Source: a virus. From it: DNA of 64,000 nucleotides. Under the pieces are notes generated by a model. It did not search any database and was not told the origin of the DNA. It saw only the letters and a list, made by a program, of their open reading frames with translations. The translations under genes were made by a program, and so were the position numbers. Below are positions 9,227-18,688 of this stretch, one piece after another (within the stretch, counting starts at the first letter, position 1; the number at the start of each line of letters is the position of its first letter). The stretch spans positions 1 to 64,000 of the IMG/VR virus record IMGVR_UViG_3300034418_007971; one strand, 5' to 3'.

Positions 9227-9867
9227 TGAAAATTGCATTTGACTTAAATGGTGTAATTAGAGATGTTTTTCTAAAAACTGAGCAAGTTTATACTAAATTC
9301 TATTTAGAGGAAAAAGACGATGAGGTTGTGTCTAAGTACAACGAGGAAACTGAAAAATGGGAAGAAGAAACTAAATCTGATGGTTTCGAGTATGGATTAG
9401 AGTTACCTGTTACTTCCATGAATTTAATAGACCACTTTAAATTTGAGACTCCTGATGATTTATACAACTTTTTTTATGTGGATTTTCCGATGAACATTTT
9501 TGGTCACAGTCCTTCAATAAGCGGTAATACATTTAATATTTTAAACGACTTATATATTGATTATAGAGATGAAAATGAAATTTATATTATATCAGATGAA
9601 ATCGGTAAATCTAAACCAGCAACATTGTTTTTCTTATCCAAATATGGGTGTTTAGTAGAAAACATTAAATTTTATTCTAAGTCTACTTTAGAGCATACTT
9701 TTGATGAGTTTGATATTATTATTACATCAAATCCGGATTTTTTATCAAAAGATTCAAATAGTAAAAAAATTATAAAGGTTAATACAACTTACAATCAGAA
9801 TTATGAATCCGATTTTACGATTGATGATATTTCGGAGGTTAATGATATATTTAAAAAAATAATTTAA
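9226..9867 (+). CDS. HAD-like protein with altered motif I
   Basis: 213 residues. It opens MKIAFDLNGVIRDV, the position of HAD motif I, but the second catalytic Asp is Asn (DxN in place of DxD). Motif II is likely IYIISDEIGKSKP, and a late acidic pair is seen in FDIIITSNPD. The loss of the second Asp, which acts as general acid/base in HAD phosphatases, suggests reduced or changed activity, or a binding role. It might be related to 5'-nucleotidase-like phage HADs. Coupled to phoH by a 1-nt overlap. Confidence 0.65.
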   Translation: MKIAFDLNGVIRDVFLKTEQVYTKFYLEEKDDEVVSKYNEETEKWEEETKSDGFEYGLELPVTSMNLIDHFKFETPDDLYNFFYVDFPMNIFGHSPSISGNTFNILNDLYIDYRDENEIYIISDEIGKSKPATLFFLSKYGCLVENIKFYSKSTLEHTFDEFDIIITSNPDFLSKDSNSKKIIKVNTTYNQNYESDFTIDDISEVNDIFKKII

Positions 9868-9869
9868 TA

Positions 9870-10139
9870 ATGTTAGAAGTTTTAGGTGAACTATATTATA
9901 TAGATTTAGATAATGTTAGTAACACTATCGATATGTCTGATGACAATTTTTCAGGTGAAACTGAACAAACCATAAATTTGGTATCTTTTGAAGTTATAAA
10001 AATGATGTTAGAAATTATAATGACAGAAAGAGAAGAAATAGATAATAATTTGGGCGTACACAATACTAAAGATTTAAGTATTCCTTTTAGGATTGCTTTT
10101 AATACTTTATTAAAACATCAAATATTAAAACATTTATAA
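9870..10139 (+). CDS. Small acidic hypothetical protein
   Basis: 89 residues, acidic and mostly helical, with a stretch LVSFEVIKMMLEIIMTEREEID that probably forms one long helix. No known motif. It starts 2 nt after the HAD-like gene and ends 2 nt before the next glycosyltransferase, so it belongs to the same transcript. Function unknown. Confidence 0.6.
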   Translation: MLEVLGELYYIDLDNVSNTIDMSDDNFSGETEQTINLVSFEVIKMMLEIIMTEREEIDNNLGVHNTKDLSIPFRIAFNTLLKHQILKHL

Positions 10140-10141
10140 AA

Positions 10142-11206
10142 ATGAATGAAGAAACAATATTAAAAGTAGAACAATCTGTTAAAAATTTATCAGATAAAAG
10201 TTGTCGAATTTATTTTTTGTGTCAAGACACAAAAGGTAATGCAAAGGCAGGTGTTAAAATGATATATGATATGGCATTAACACTAAAGAATGATGGTTTT
10301 AATACCATAATAATGCACGAAAAAAATGACTATGCAGGTGTTGAATCTTGGTTAGGTGAGGAGTATATGAATATCCCTCATTCTTCTATTGAAAATCAGG
10401 ATTTGAAAGTGTCTCCTGAAGATTTTATAGTTATTCCTGAGATATATGGGCACGTTATGGAACAGATATCTAAATTATCTTGTGCAAAAATTGTTTTATG
10501 TCAGGCATACGACCACATGTTAGAAACATTACAACCTGGTACATCTTGGACCACACATGGATTTAATAAATGTATAACTACTAACGAAAAACAAAAAGAG
10601 TATGTTGCTGAAATTATGACAAATGTTAGTTTTGACGTAGTTGAGCCGTTAATTAGTGATGAGTTTTCACCTAAAGATTTACCGTCCAAACCAATAGTTT
10701 CGATACACACAAGAGAACAAAGAGATACGATGAAAATAATAAAAACTTTTTACCTAAAGTATCCACAATATAGGTGGATTACTTTTAGAGATATGAGAGG
10801 TTTGTCACCTAAAGAATTTTCAGAGTATTTAAAAGACTCATTTGTATCTGTGTGGGTTGATGATACTTCAGGTTTTGGTACATTCCCGTTAGAGTCTATG
10901 ATTACTAGAACACCTGTTATTGGAAAAGTTCCTAATCTTAAACCTGAGTGGTTAAATGATGAGAATGGTGTTTGGACATATGAACAAAACAACATTCACG
11001 ATATTTTAGCAGAGTTCATTCAAAATTGGTTGGAAGATAATATTAATGAGGATTTATATGATAAAGGTGTTGAGACCTCTCAAAAATATAATAACAAAGA
11101 GGATTTTGATAGTAAGGTTATATCTCTGTTTGATACATATATCTCTCAAAGAAAAGAGGTCTTTGAGAGTCAGTTAGAAAAAATAAAAGTTGAAGAAGAA
11201 GGATAA
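10142..11206 (+). CDS. GT-B glycosyltransferase-like protein
   Basis: 354 residues. The N-terminal half has a Rossmann core (RIYFLCQDTKGNAKAGVKMIYDMALTL, then DFIVIPEIYG and KIVLCQAYDHML). The second half has PIVSIHTREQRD and a donor-binding-like segment DDTSGFGTFPLESMITRTPVIG. The Glu in FPLESM sits where GT4 enzymes have their E-x7-E donor contacts. Fourth GT-B-type gene of the cluster. Substrate and acceptor unknown. Confidence 0.7.
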   Translation: MNEETILKVEQSVKNLSDKSCRIYFLCQDTKGNAKAGVKMIYDMALTLKNDGFNTIIMHEKNDYAGVESWLGEEYMNIPHSSIENQDLKVSPEDFIVIPEIYGHVMEQISKLSCAKIVLCQAYDHMLETLQPGTSWTTHGFNKCITTNEKQKEYVAEIMTNVSFDVVEPLISDEFSPKDLPSKPIVSIHTREQRDTMKIIKTFYLKYPQYRWITFRDMRGLSPKEFSEYLKDSFVSVWVDDTSGFGTFPLESMITRTPVIGKVPNLKPEWLNDENGVWTYEQNNIHDILAEFIQNWLEDNINEDLYDKGVETSQKYNNKEDFDSKVISLFDTYISQRKEVFESQLEKIKVEEEG

Positions 11207-11208
11207 AA

Positions 11209-12039
11209 ATGGAAAATTTAAATATATCTGTAGTATTACCAATAGAGTCGTCAAAACATAAAAATTTTGATTTACTTTTCAAATCTTGTATTACATCAAT
11301 CAGTAATCAAGTTAAAGAATGCCCTAAAAGAGGAAAGTGTGTGGAGGATATTGAGTTAGTCCTTGTGCACTCAGGAGAAGAGTCCTTAGAGTCATATATA
11401 AGTAATTTTGATTTTAGTGGTATAACTACTAATATCATACATAATACAGGTGAAACCGACTTTTGTAGTCAAATAAACTTGGGTGTTGAAAAATCAACTC
11501 ATGAATGGGTAAGTATTTTTGAATTTGATGATGAGTACTCAAGTATTTGGTTTAAGAATGTTTCTAGATATATCGATTCATACCCTGAGGTTAAAGCGTT
11601 TTTACCTTTAGTTGTTGATACCGATGAGAAAGGGGTGTTCGCTGGATTCACAAATGAAGCTACGTTTGCCGCCAACATGAATAGTGAGATTGGATATCTA
11701 ACAAACGAAGTTTTGTTAAACTATCAAAATTTTCAAACAAGTGGTATGGTATTTAAAAAGTCACTATTCGATGATTTTGGAGGGTTTAAAAAATCAATTA
11801 GGTTAACTTTTGTATATGAGTTATTATTAAGATTAACTTATAATTCAACAAAAATTATGACTATTCCAAGAATAGGGTATAAACATTCTAATATGAGAGA
11901 AGGTTCAGTATTTTGGAACTACAAATTTGGTTCTACTCCGCTTACAGAAGATGAGGTCGCTTTTTGGATTGATTCAGCTAAAAAAGAACATTTCTTTAAA
12001 GAAGATAGAAATATAAAGTATGAATTAGGTGAAGTTTAA
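11209..12039 (+). CDS. GT2-family (GT-A) glycosyltransferase
   Basis: 276 residues. NISVVLPIESSKHKNFDLLFKSCITSI is a typical GT2 N-terminus, and the metal-binding acidic motif is visible as FEFDDEYS near residue 106. A mid-protein FQTSGMVFKKSLFDDFGGFKKSIR corresponds to the acceptor-side region of GT2 enzymes (commonly G-x-x-x-R-x-x-x-x-x-x-G-G-F-D/K). No membrane segment is seen, so it acts in the cytoplasm. It overlaps the sigma-like gene by 1 nt. Confidence 0.8.
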   Translation: MENLNISVVLPIESSKHKNFDLLFKSCITSISNQVKECPKRGKCVEDIELVLVHSGEESLESYISNFDFSGITTNIIHNTGETDFCSQINLGVEKSTHEWVSIFEFDDEYSSIWFKNVSRYIDSYPEVKAFLPLVVDTDEKGVFAGFTNEATFAANMNSEIGYLTNEVLLNYQNFQTSGMVFKKSLFDDFGGFKKSIRLTFVYELLLRLTYNSTKIMTIPRIGYKHSNMREGSVFWNYKFGSTPLTEDEVAFWIDSAKKEHFFKEDRNIKYELGEV

Positions 12040-12782
12040 TGACGATTTCTGGAGATAATAAAAATTCCGAAGTCAAAAAACGGGGGAGAAAGGCTAAGGC
12101 TCAAAATTATTTTGATGTGAGGGAAGAAAAAGCAGTAAGAATGTTTCTTACTGCTTCTACGTGGAATGAAAAAAATCAAATTTATAATGAGTATTTAAGG
12201 GCTCCTTTAGACAAAATGATTGAGTCTATTATTAGGAGATATAAGTTATATCGAAAAAATATGGATTTTGTTGATATCCACAATGATACTCATTCATTTT
12301 TAATGACTAAAGTTGAAAAGTTCAAACCCGACAAAAACAAAAAAGCCTATTCCTATTTTGGTACTATATGTAAAAATTATCTTATGGGTCAAATTATTAA
12401 AGACCAAAAAGAACAAAATAGAAAAATATCGTATGAGGATATTACAACTAAGTTAGAGAGTAGACCTGATATGATATATTATTTGGAGTACGAAAAAGTA
12501 ACTGCGGAACAAGTAATAAAAGAGTTTTTAAAAGAACTAGAAAAATTTATAGAAGATTCTTCTTTAAATAATAATGAAATAAAATTAGGATATGCTCTAT
12601 TAGAGTTATTTGATAATTATGAAGAAATTTTTATAGGTACTGACAATAATAAGTTTAATAAAAACATTATCTTACTTTCTTTGCGTGAAATGACTAATAT
12701 GAGTACTAAAGAGATTAGAACTTCTATGAAAAAATTTAAAAATTTGTATTTTGATTTAACAGTTAAGCTTAATAATTTATAA
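12039..12782 (+). CDS. 55: T4 gp55-like late sigma factor candidate
   Basis: 247 residues. Residues about 55-125 (LDKMIESIIRRYKLYRK... DIHNDTHSFLMTKVEKFKPDKNKKAYSYFGTICKNYLMGQIIKDQKE) match the sigma region 2 pattern of small alternative and phage late factors. The aromatic-rich YSYFGTICKNYLM stretch sits where the -10 element is melted. A C-terminal region with SLREMTNMSTKEIRTSMKKF could be a rudimentary helix-turn-helix. It has a Lys/Arg-rich N-terminus (KKRGRKAKA). Lies directly before the baseplate cluster, whose first gene has the phage-type ATATTTATA box 5 nt from its start. I infer it directs late transcription. Confidence 0.65.
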   Translation: MTISGDNKNSEVKKRGRKAKAQNYFDVREEKAVRMFLTASTWNEKNQIYNEYLRAPLDKMIESIIRRYKLYRKNMDFVDIHNDTHSFLMTKVEKFKPDKNKKAYSYFGTICKNYLMGQIIKDQKEQNRKISYEDITTKLESRPDMIYYLEYEKVTAEQVIKEFLKELEKFIEDSSLNNNEIKLGYALLELFDNYEEIFIGTDNNKFNKNIILLSLREMTNMSTKEIRTSMKKFKNLYFDLTVKLNNL

Positions 12783-12795
12783 AACCCATATTTAA

Positions 12796-12804
12796 ATATT
12801 TATA
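12796..12804 (+). promoter_or_regulatory. Phage late-type motif ATATTTATA
   Basis: Exact ATATTTATA ending 5 nt before the ATG at 12810, on the coding strand. One of about 20 such motifs placed before late genes in this window. The short distance would give an almost leaderless mRNA if this is a -10 element. Confidence 0.5.
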
Positions 12805-12809
12805 GTATT

Positions 12810-13181
12810 ATGGGAAGACCTAAGAAAAAAGAAATTGTTTTAAGTAAAGACTCTGTGTTGAGTTTAATGCAAGAGATTTATAATGAACTTGTTGAGCAAA
12901 GGGCCACGGCAATAAGGATACAGAATAAAATGTTAGGGTTGTTGAAAGGTGCTGAAGATATGGCAGTTATTGGTCCTGTTATTAAAGAACAACAGAAAAT
13001 CATAAACGACACTATCGAAAAAAAATTATCTTTATCTAAGTTACAATCATCTATATGGGAAAAATCGTCAAATACGTCTGAAGAGGAATTTAATTTATCA
13101 GAGATGGATGACGATGTTTTACAAGCCCTAATACAAAAAGATTTAGACAAAGAAAATGATGATGGTTATAAAATGACTTAA
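12810..13181 (+). CDS. Small coiled-coil phage protein
   Basis: 123 residues with a basic start (MGRPKKKEIV), a long helix at about 15-75 and an acidic tail. The MGRPKKK-type opening and helical body are seen in some phage small terminase subunits, but they are also common in other assembly proteins, so I do not assign one. Opens the baseplate/tail block and is 2 nt from the next gene. Confidence 0.6.
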   Translation: MGRPKKKEIVLSKDSVLSLMQEIYNELVEQRATAIRIQNKMLGLLKGAEDMAVIGPVIKEQQKIINDTIEKKLSLSKLQSSIWEKSSNTSEEEFNLSEMDDDVLQALIQKDLDKENDDGYKMT

Positions 13182-13183
13182 TC

Positions 13184-15130
13184 ATGGCAATAGACGTAAA
13201 ACAGGGTTATAGAGACGCCACAACAAAGATTAACTCATATAACACCACAATTTCAACGCAAGCGACAGAAAAAACTCTTAAAAAACTATCTTTAGGAGAT
13301 AATTTTGAATTATCTAAAAGTGAATCGTTAAAACAACTTAACGATATTGGGGACACCCAACAAAGACTTCAAGCTGAAATTAAAAATCAATATGAAGAGT
13401 TAATTGATTTAGTAAAAACATCATTACCTAGTAAGCCTACAAGTAATTCTAATACTATTAATTTTTTAGTAAAACAGGTTTTAACTGCGTCTCAAAATAC
13501 TAAAAGTAGAATTTCTGAGGTCGTTGTTGAGGAAAGTTTAAAAGTTGCTGGTTGTTCTCAAGAACAAACGTTTGTTGGTAACGATGATAATTCGGGACCT
13601 AATAAAATTTACGTTAGGTTAAATCAAATCGACTTATTTAAATTACTTAAGAAAGACCCCTCTGAAGGGTATAATAAAATTCTTTATGAAAAAGAAGACC
13701 CTGTAACAGGAATGATTCCATTTCCAATGGATAAAGAATTATATAATAGGTTACAAAATGAAGGAGTGTCATTAAGTGATGAGTTTGGAAGTGATTATAT
13801 TGGAGCGTCTGGTAGACAAATAATGGACGTTAAATACGTTACAGAATATGTACAAAACGGAACAACCTATTATGGGGACTTTTACGAAATTACTTTACGT
13901 AATAGACCAAACTTAAATAGAGTTTCAGACTTTCTTAGAGATTATTATAAATCAATCGATATGTTAAATTTTGATGGGTTAATGGTAAAAATTATGAATT
14001 CTTTAACTGAGTTTATTGACATATCAGGAGGACTAACCACCTCAGACAAAGAGGAACAATCTAAGTTTGAAAAGATAATACAAAGAATTTTAGGTTTATG
14101 TTTTGATAGTAATAAGGAAATTGATGTTTCGGGTACCGCAAAATTGTCAACATTAGATAATTTAGATGATTCATTTTTTGAAATGACTACTGCAGATTTA
14201 CGTAATATTGAAAATCAAATTAATAATATGGTTTTAGGCGTTACTGAATTTGAAGATTGCGGAAATGTTAAATTACCTGTTAATACTCAAGCAATATTTG
14301 AAGATATAAATGAAATACGAGACTTACCTGAAAATGAAAAAGTTGACGCATTTATAGAAAAAATTGAAAAATTAGGTAAGGATGAGAATTGGAAACTTCA
14401 ATTACCTGATGGCATCAATATCGATATCGCGATTAAAGATGGTTTATTAAAGGTAATACCTAGAGCTGTTGCGATGACGATACTCTCTCCCAAAGTATTA
14501 CTAGGTCTTATGATTATATTGAAGTCATTAGGTAGTGCCATAATAAATGAAATCGAAGATTTTGCGACCTTCATGAAAAATATGAAAACTTATTTGGTAA
14601 ATATGATAAGTAGAATCGCATCTATTTTTGTTGAGGAGTTATTTAAATTACTTAAGAAGAATATTAGACGGTTGGTTGAAACTCTGATGGTAGAAATTAT
14701 AAAGGAGTCTAAAAATGCTCAGTTAAAAGTAATAACAGGTATAGTTTATGTATTACTTCAATTGGCTTCTGCAGTTGTGGACTGGAGACAATGTAAAAGT
14801 GTAGTTGATGAAATATTAAACCTTCTTAATTTAGCTATACCGGGAGGTAGTAGACCTCCAACATTTGCATTAGCGGCGGCAGGATTATTACCTGGAGGTT
14901 CACCCACAAGAGCACAAGCTAACATCACTGAAAACATTCAAAAATTAGGACTCCCGACAGGGGATATGCCTGATGGTTCACCTAACTTATCACTACCCTC
15001 CATATTCCAACAAATAAAAGGTAGTAAAGACGAAGATTTAGAAAATGGAGTGGTCCATAGTTGGTGTGCGCCAGTAGCTGTAGGCCTTGTAGTCACCGGA
15101 CCGATAAGATGTACAGGAAAAAGTATGTAA
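13184..15130 (+). CDS. Large baseplate or tail-associated structural protein
   Basis: 648 residues. The first ~120 residues are helical and coiled-coil-like. Then comes a beta-rich region that includes NKIYVRLNQIDLFKLLKKDP and a GTTYYGDFYEITLRNRPN segment. A long hydrophobic/amphipathic helical region follows at about 425-535 (VIPRAVAMTILSPKVLLGLMIILKSLG, then LITGIVYVLLQLASAVVDW-like), and the protein ends in a Gly/Pro-rich tail with two late Cys. The hydrophobic helices could contact membrane or be buried in the baseplate. It precedes the gp5-like gene, which supports a baseplate role. I do not recognise the family. Confidence 0.65.
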   Translation: MAIDVKQGYRDATTKINSYNTTISTQATEKTLKKLSLGDNFELSKSESLKQLNDIGDTQQRLQAEIKNQYEELIDLVKTSLPSKPTSNSNTINFLVKQVLTASQNTKSRISEVVVEESLKVAGCSQEQTFVGNDDNSGPNKIYVRLNQIDLFKLLKKDPSEGYNKILYEKEDPVTGMIPFPMDKELYNRLQNEGVSLSDEFGSDYIGASGRQIMDVKYVTEYVQNGTTYYGDFYEITLRNRPNLNRVSDFLRDYYKSIDMLNFDGLMVKIMNSLTEFIDISGGLTTSDKEEQSKFEKIIQRILGLCFDSNKEIDVSGTAKLSTLDNLDDSFFEMTTADLRNIENQINNMVLGVTEFEDCGNVKLPVNTQAIFEDINEIRDLPENEKVDAFIEKIEKLGKDENWKLQLPDGINIDIAIKDGLLKVIPRAVAMTILSPKVLLGLMIILKSLGSAIINEIEDFATFMKNMKTYLVNMISRIASIFVEELFKLLKKNIRRLVETLMVEIIKESKNAQLKVITGIVYVLLQLASAVVDWRQCKSVVDEILNLLNLAIPGGSRPPTFALAAAGLLPGGSPTRAQANITENIQKLGLPTGDMPDGSPNLSLPSIFQQIKGSKDEDLENGVVHSWCAPVAVGLVVTGPIRCTGKSM

Positions 15131-15131
15131 A

Positions 15132-15329
15132 ATGGATGATAAAATTAAAAATATAATTAATGATTATAAATCTCTACCAAATAAAGATTTAGAATTTGGT
15201 TTAAATCAAATTAGTGAAGATTTTGAAGATACTAAAAAGTTGATAGTTAGATTAACACATCATTTAGATTCGTTAGAAAATAGTTATAATAATATTTTAA
15301 AAGAGTATAAATCTCGTAATGCTAAATGA
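15132..15329 (+). CDS. Small coiled-coil protein in the baseplate block
   Basis: 65 residues, almost entirely one predicted helix with heptad-like Leu/Ile spacing (KIKNIINDYKSLPNKDLEF... KKLIVRLTHHLDSLENSYNNILKEY). It starts 2 nt after the upstream gene and overlaps the next start by 4 nt. Possibly a chaperone or small connector; unknown. Confidence 0.6.
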   Translation: MDDKIKNIINDYKSLPNKDLEFGLNQISEDFEDTKKLIVRLTHHLDSLENSYNNILKEYKSRNAK

Positions 15330-16912
15330 TTGGTAAAGAAGATAATAGTAGAGAACTCAGGAGGGGTCAAATAATTTACAAAGGTCAGTGTATTGACAGT
15401 AACGACCCTATGCGTTTAGGTCGTATTCGCGCCATATTAAAAACAGAAAACCAATCTGACAGGGAAATTGCAAATGAAAACTATGGTAAGAAGACTTATC
15501 GTAATTGGGATGAAAGAGACCCTTTTGTATTCAAACCATTATTACCTTTTTTTATTAATACTCCCCCTAAAAAAGATGAGTATGTCCACTTGTTTTACAA
15601 TAATATATCAAGAAAAGGGGATAAAGATAAATTTTACATAGGAGGAGTATATAGTTCACCAACAACATCTGAATATGAAAGATATGATTCCGCAGTAACT
15701 AATTTTGATGAGGGTTCTAGAAATAAACCATTTACTAACTTACTTAATGATGACGGTGAATATTTCTATGAAGACGTTAAAGGTGTATACTCAGAACCTC
15801 AAGACGTTACATTATATGGTAGAGGTACCTGTGACATTGTAATTAAAGATGATACAGTATTATTAAGAGCCGGTAAAAACAAAGACTTTAAAAGAGGTCA
15901 AGTACCAAGAAGAAATGAAAAAAGGGCGTTTATACAACTGTCAAAATTTAATCAAAGAACTGTATATGGGGATGCTCAGAAAAAACTTATCTTTAATTTC
16001 CAACACCAAAACATAAAAAAAATAGTCGAGTATAATATCATTAATCCTGAAAATTCTCAGAATGTTTTTACAGGTAATATATACATATACAACATAGCAC
16101 AAAAAGATGGATTATCTTTAAGTACAGAAGTAGTTAATGTTGATACTCAAGTACCTGAAACCTCAAAGTCTTTACAAACCACAGTATCATTTAGTAGTAA
16201 AAGCTTATCAGAGGTCATTAAATTAATTAATGACACATTAGAAGGGTTAATTAAAGGTAATATAGGAAGTATAGTAAACCAAGAGGTGTCTAATGTGAGT
16301 ATAAGTGGGCCGCAAAGATTCGACCAGGGTAATACATTCCCATTTTATTTCAGACCCCAAAGTAGTCTATTTAACAAATATGGTGGAGTTTCCCCAACCA
16401 CAAACATGCAAGAACAATATAATTTAGGTGTTCTTTTTAATGGAGTTAAAGTGGTTACTCTAGATTTAAGCCCTGGTTATGGATTGGTTTATGATAAAAA
16501 TAAGACTGATAGTGTTCCATTTAAACCTACAAAACAAAATCTAATACCAAAAACTACAAAACCTTTTGATAAATCAGTTGGTTTAATCGGAGGTGATGAA
16601 ATATACCTACTTTCTCACCTATCACAGAAAACAGATGGGGGTGGTAGAATTGATTTAACCAATACGTTATATGGTATAGATGAGAATAGAATTGCTGATG
16701 AGATAGAACCAAAAACATCCTCGTTAGTAAGGGGTGAAGAATTATTAGACTTAATAAACTTAATAATTAGATATTTGGTAGGTCACGTACATGCATATCA
16801 TGGTTTACCTCCTGTACCACAAAGTATTGATGGTGTTAAAGTGGATGATTTACTTAAAGAGCTATTAGATGCACAGGATAAGATATTGAATAAGAATATT
16901 CGAATTAACTGA
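15326..16912 (+). CDS. gp5-like baseplate hub protein (OB-fold)
   Basis: 528 residues. The N-terminal part (about 14-110) reads RGQIIYKGQCIDSNDPMRLGRIRAILKT... FKPLLPFFINTPPKKDEYVHLFYNN, the arrangement of a T4 gp5/VgrG-type OB-fold (D-P-x-x-x-GRI-R followed by a segment ending in a channel-facing loop). The central and C-terminal regions are beta-rich. There is no obvious lysozyme active site, so it may be an OB-fold hub without lytic domain. It overlaps the small coiled-coil gene by 4 nt. Confidence 0.65.
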   Translation: MIGKEDNSRELRRGQIIYKGQCIDSNDPMRLGRIRAILKTENQSDREIANENYGKKTYRNWDERDPFVFKPLLPFFINTPPKKDEYVHLFYNNISRKGDKDKFYIGGVYSSPTTSEYERYDSAVTNFDEGSRNKPFTNLLNDDGEYFYEDVKGVYSEPQDVTLYGRGTCDIVIKDDTVLLRAGKNKDFKRGQVPRRNEKRAFIQLSKFNQRTVYGDAQKKLIFNFQHQNIKKIVEYNIINPENSQNVFTGNIYIYNIAQKDGLSLSTEVVNVDTQVPETSKSLQTTVSFSSKSLSEVIKLINDTLEGLIKGNIGSIVNQEVSNVSISGPQRFDQGNTFPFYFRPQSSLFNKYGGVSPTTNMQEQYNLGVLFNGVKVVTLDLSPGYGLVYDKNKTDSVPFKPTKQNLIPKTTKPFDKSVGLIGGDEIYLLSHLSQKTDGGGRIDLTNTLYGIDENRIADEIEPKTSSLVRGEELLDLINLIIRYLVGHVHAYHGLPPVPQSIDGVKVDDLLKELLDAQDKILNKNIRIN

Positions 16913-16921
16913 ATATTTATT
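16913..16921 (+). promoter_or_regulatory. Phage late-type motif ATATTTATT
   Basis: Overlaps the end of the gp5-like gene region and ends 13 nt before the ATG at 16935, coding-strand orientation. Confidence 0.4.
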
Positions 16922-16934
16922 ATAAAAACTTAGT

Positions 16935-18443
16935 ATGTCTCTTTACAGGTCTTATTTTAGCAAGAACGATACCCTAATTTATAATTCGTATACTAATACT
17001 GCGAGAAACCCTGTTGTAGAACTATTCTACGGTAATGTAGATAATACAATATCAAGTAAAGGGTTCACAAGGTTTATTTTTGATTTAGACCTTAATGATT
17101 TAGAAACTAAATTATCTAATGGTGAGATTTCTACTGGGTGTAGTTACAATCTTAAACATACTTTAAGAATGACCAACACATCGTCCTTTGATAAGGAGTT
17201 AATCAATACTAAGTGGTCGAATGGTAGACGGAGAGCGTCTTCATTTGATTTAGTTTTATTTAGAATACCTAAAACATCTGGTACAACAGGTAACCCCCAA
17301 ACATGGGATGAAGGTGTAGGTCAAGACTATTATAAAGGGAGTCCGATAGGTACTTCAAATACTGTCGCAGTTAAAAATGTTGTTGAGACTGACAACTCAT
17401 ACTCAGACAGACCCGTAAACTGGTTTCAAAGGTCCACAGTAAAAGATTGGACTGAAGATGGTATCTATGACAACTCAAACTCTTTAACGTCCTTAACGGG
17501 TCTTAATTACAGTGCAATAACTATTGTAGACACTCAACACTTTGAGTTTGGTAATGAGGATATAGAATTTGATATGACAAATGAAATAAATGATATTTTA
17601 ACAGGTGGTACTACGGGTTCTACAGGTTGGGGTATCGCTTTTGTCCCTGATGTAGAAAATATTACAGGGTTAACTGAGAACTACTCGGTTGGTTTCTTCT
17701 CAAGACACACCCAAACATTTTACGAGCCATTCTTGGAAACGTCATTTAATGATTTAATTCAAGATGATAGAAACACATTCTACGAAAAAAGAAACAATAA
17801 ATTATATCTTTATTCTTTTAGGTATGGGGTACCTCAAAGTTTCGACAGTAACCCAACAGTCGATATATTAGATTCTAATGGTGATGCAGTTGCAGGATTT
17901 ACAGGATTAACAACTTGTCAAATACAAAAAGGGGTCTATGAGGTTAGTGTAAGTGGTTTAACCTCATCTACTATACCTTGTGTGTTTTATGATAACTGGA
18001 AAGGTATATCGATTAACGGTGTCTCATTGAACACTGTTGAAAATCAATTTATTGTTAACCCTCTTTCTGACTTATATCAGATTGGTATGGAAGATAATGA
18101 GCCGAGTCTGTATGGTTTTGATTTCTACGGAATAAAACAGGACGAAAAAATATTAAATACTGACACTAGAAAAGTTAATGTCGTATTAAAGAAAGCATAT
18201 ACAACTAATGAAGTTTTAACTCAAGTAGACGCGTATTATAGAGTTTACGTTAGAGAAGGTCAAACAGAAGTTCAAGTTGAAGATTGGACACCTATAAACA
18301 GAACCCCTAATGGTTATTACTTTATTTTTGAAACTAAAGACAAAATTCCGAATGAATATTTCATTGATATCAAGGTCATTACAGACCGGGAGGTTAATAC
18401 CTATAAACGAGAGTTAAAGTTCCAAATAGTAAACAAAAAGTAA
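16935..18443 (+). CDS. Beta-rich virion protein, probable tail or fibre component
   Basis: 502 residues, strongly beta, rich in Asn, Thr, Ser and aromatic residues. The first ~170 residues (MSLYRSYFSKNDTLIYNSYTNTARNPVVELFYG... FTRFIFDLDL) form a module reminiscent of carbohydrate- or partner-binding jelly-roll domains. The C-terminal half looks like repeated Ig-like strands (VDILDSNGDAVAGFTGLTT, RKVNVVLKKAYTTNEV). No signal peptide. Location after the baseplate hub gene suggests a tail or baseplate structural role. Confidence 0.65.
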   Translation: MSLYRSYFSKNDTLIYNSYTNTARNPVVELFYGNVDNTISSKGFTRFIFDLDLNDLETKLSNGEISTGCSYNLKHTLRMTNTSSFDKELINTKWSNGRRRASSFDLVLFRIPKTSGTTGNPQTWDEGVGQDYYKGSPIGTSNTVAVKNVVETDNSYSDRPVNWFQRSTVKDWTEDGIYDNSNSLTSLTGLNYSAITIVDTQHFEFGNEDIEFDMTNEINDILTGGTTGSTGWGIAFVPDVENITGLTENYSVGFFSRHTQTFYEPFLETSFNDLIQDDRNTFYEKRNNKLYLYSFRYGVPQSFDSNPTVDILDSNGDAVAGFTGLTTCQIQKGVYEVSVSGLTSSTIPCVFYDNWKGISINGVSLNTVENQFIVNPLSDLYQIGMEDNEPSLYGFDFYGIKQDEKILNTDTRKVNVVLKKAYTTNEVLTQVDAYYRVYVREGQTEVQVEDWTPINRTPNGYYFIFETKDKIPNEYFIDIKVITDREVNTYKRELKFQIVNKK

Positions 18444-18445
18444 CT

Positions 18446-18688
18446 ATGATAAGATTGACAGAAGACCAGTTAGTTGAAATGATACAACAGATTATAACTG
18501 AAAAGAAGAAAAAAAAGAAAAAGAAAAATACTTTATGTGCTAGAGGAAAATCAGCAGCTAAGGCTAAATATGATGTATATCCATCAGCCTACGCCAATGG
18601 TTACGCTGTTCAAGTTTGTAAAGGTACTAAACCTGGTTTAGATGGTAAAAAAAGATGTTCAGGAAAATATTGTTCGGGTAAAAAATAA
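18446..18688 (+). CDS. Lys-rich Cys protein with capsid-targeting-like leader
   Basis: 80 residues. The first 19 residues (MIRLTEDQLVEMIQQIITE) form an amphipathic helix ending in ITE, followed at once by a run of eight Lys. This fits the [LI]-x-E protease consensus and would release a very basic peptide. The rest has CARGKSAAKAKYDVYPSAYANGYAVQVCKG and a CSGKYCSGK end, a pattern known to me from DUF5872-like phage proteins. Basic charge suggests binding to packaged DNA. It starts 2 nt after the upstream stop. Confidence 0.7.
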   Translation: MIRLTEDQLVEMIQQIITEKKKKKKKKNTLCARGKSAAKAKYDVYPSAYANGYAVQVCKGTKPGLDGKKRCSGKYCSGKK

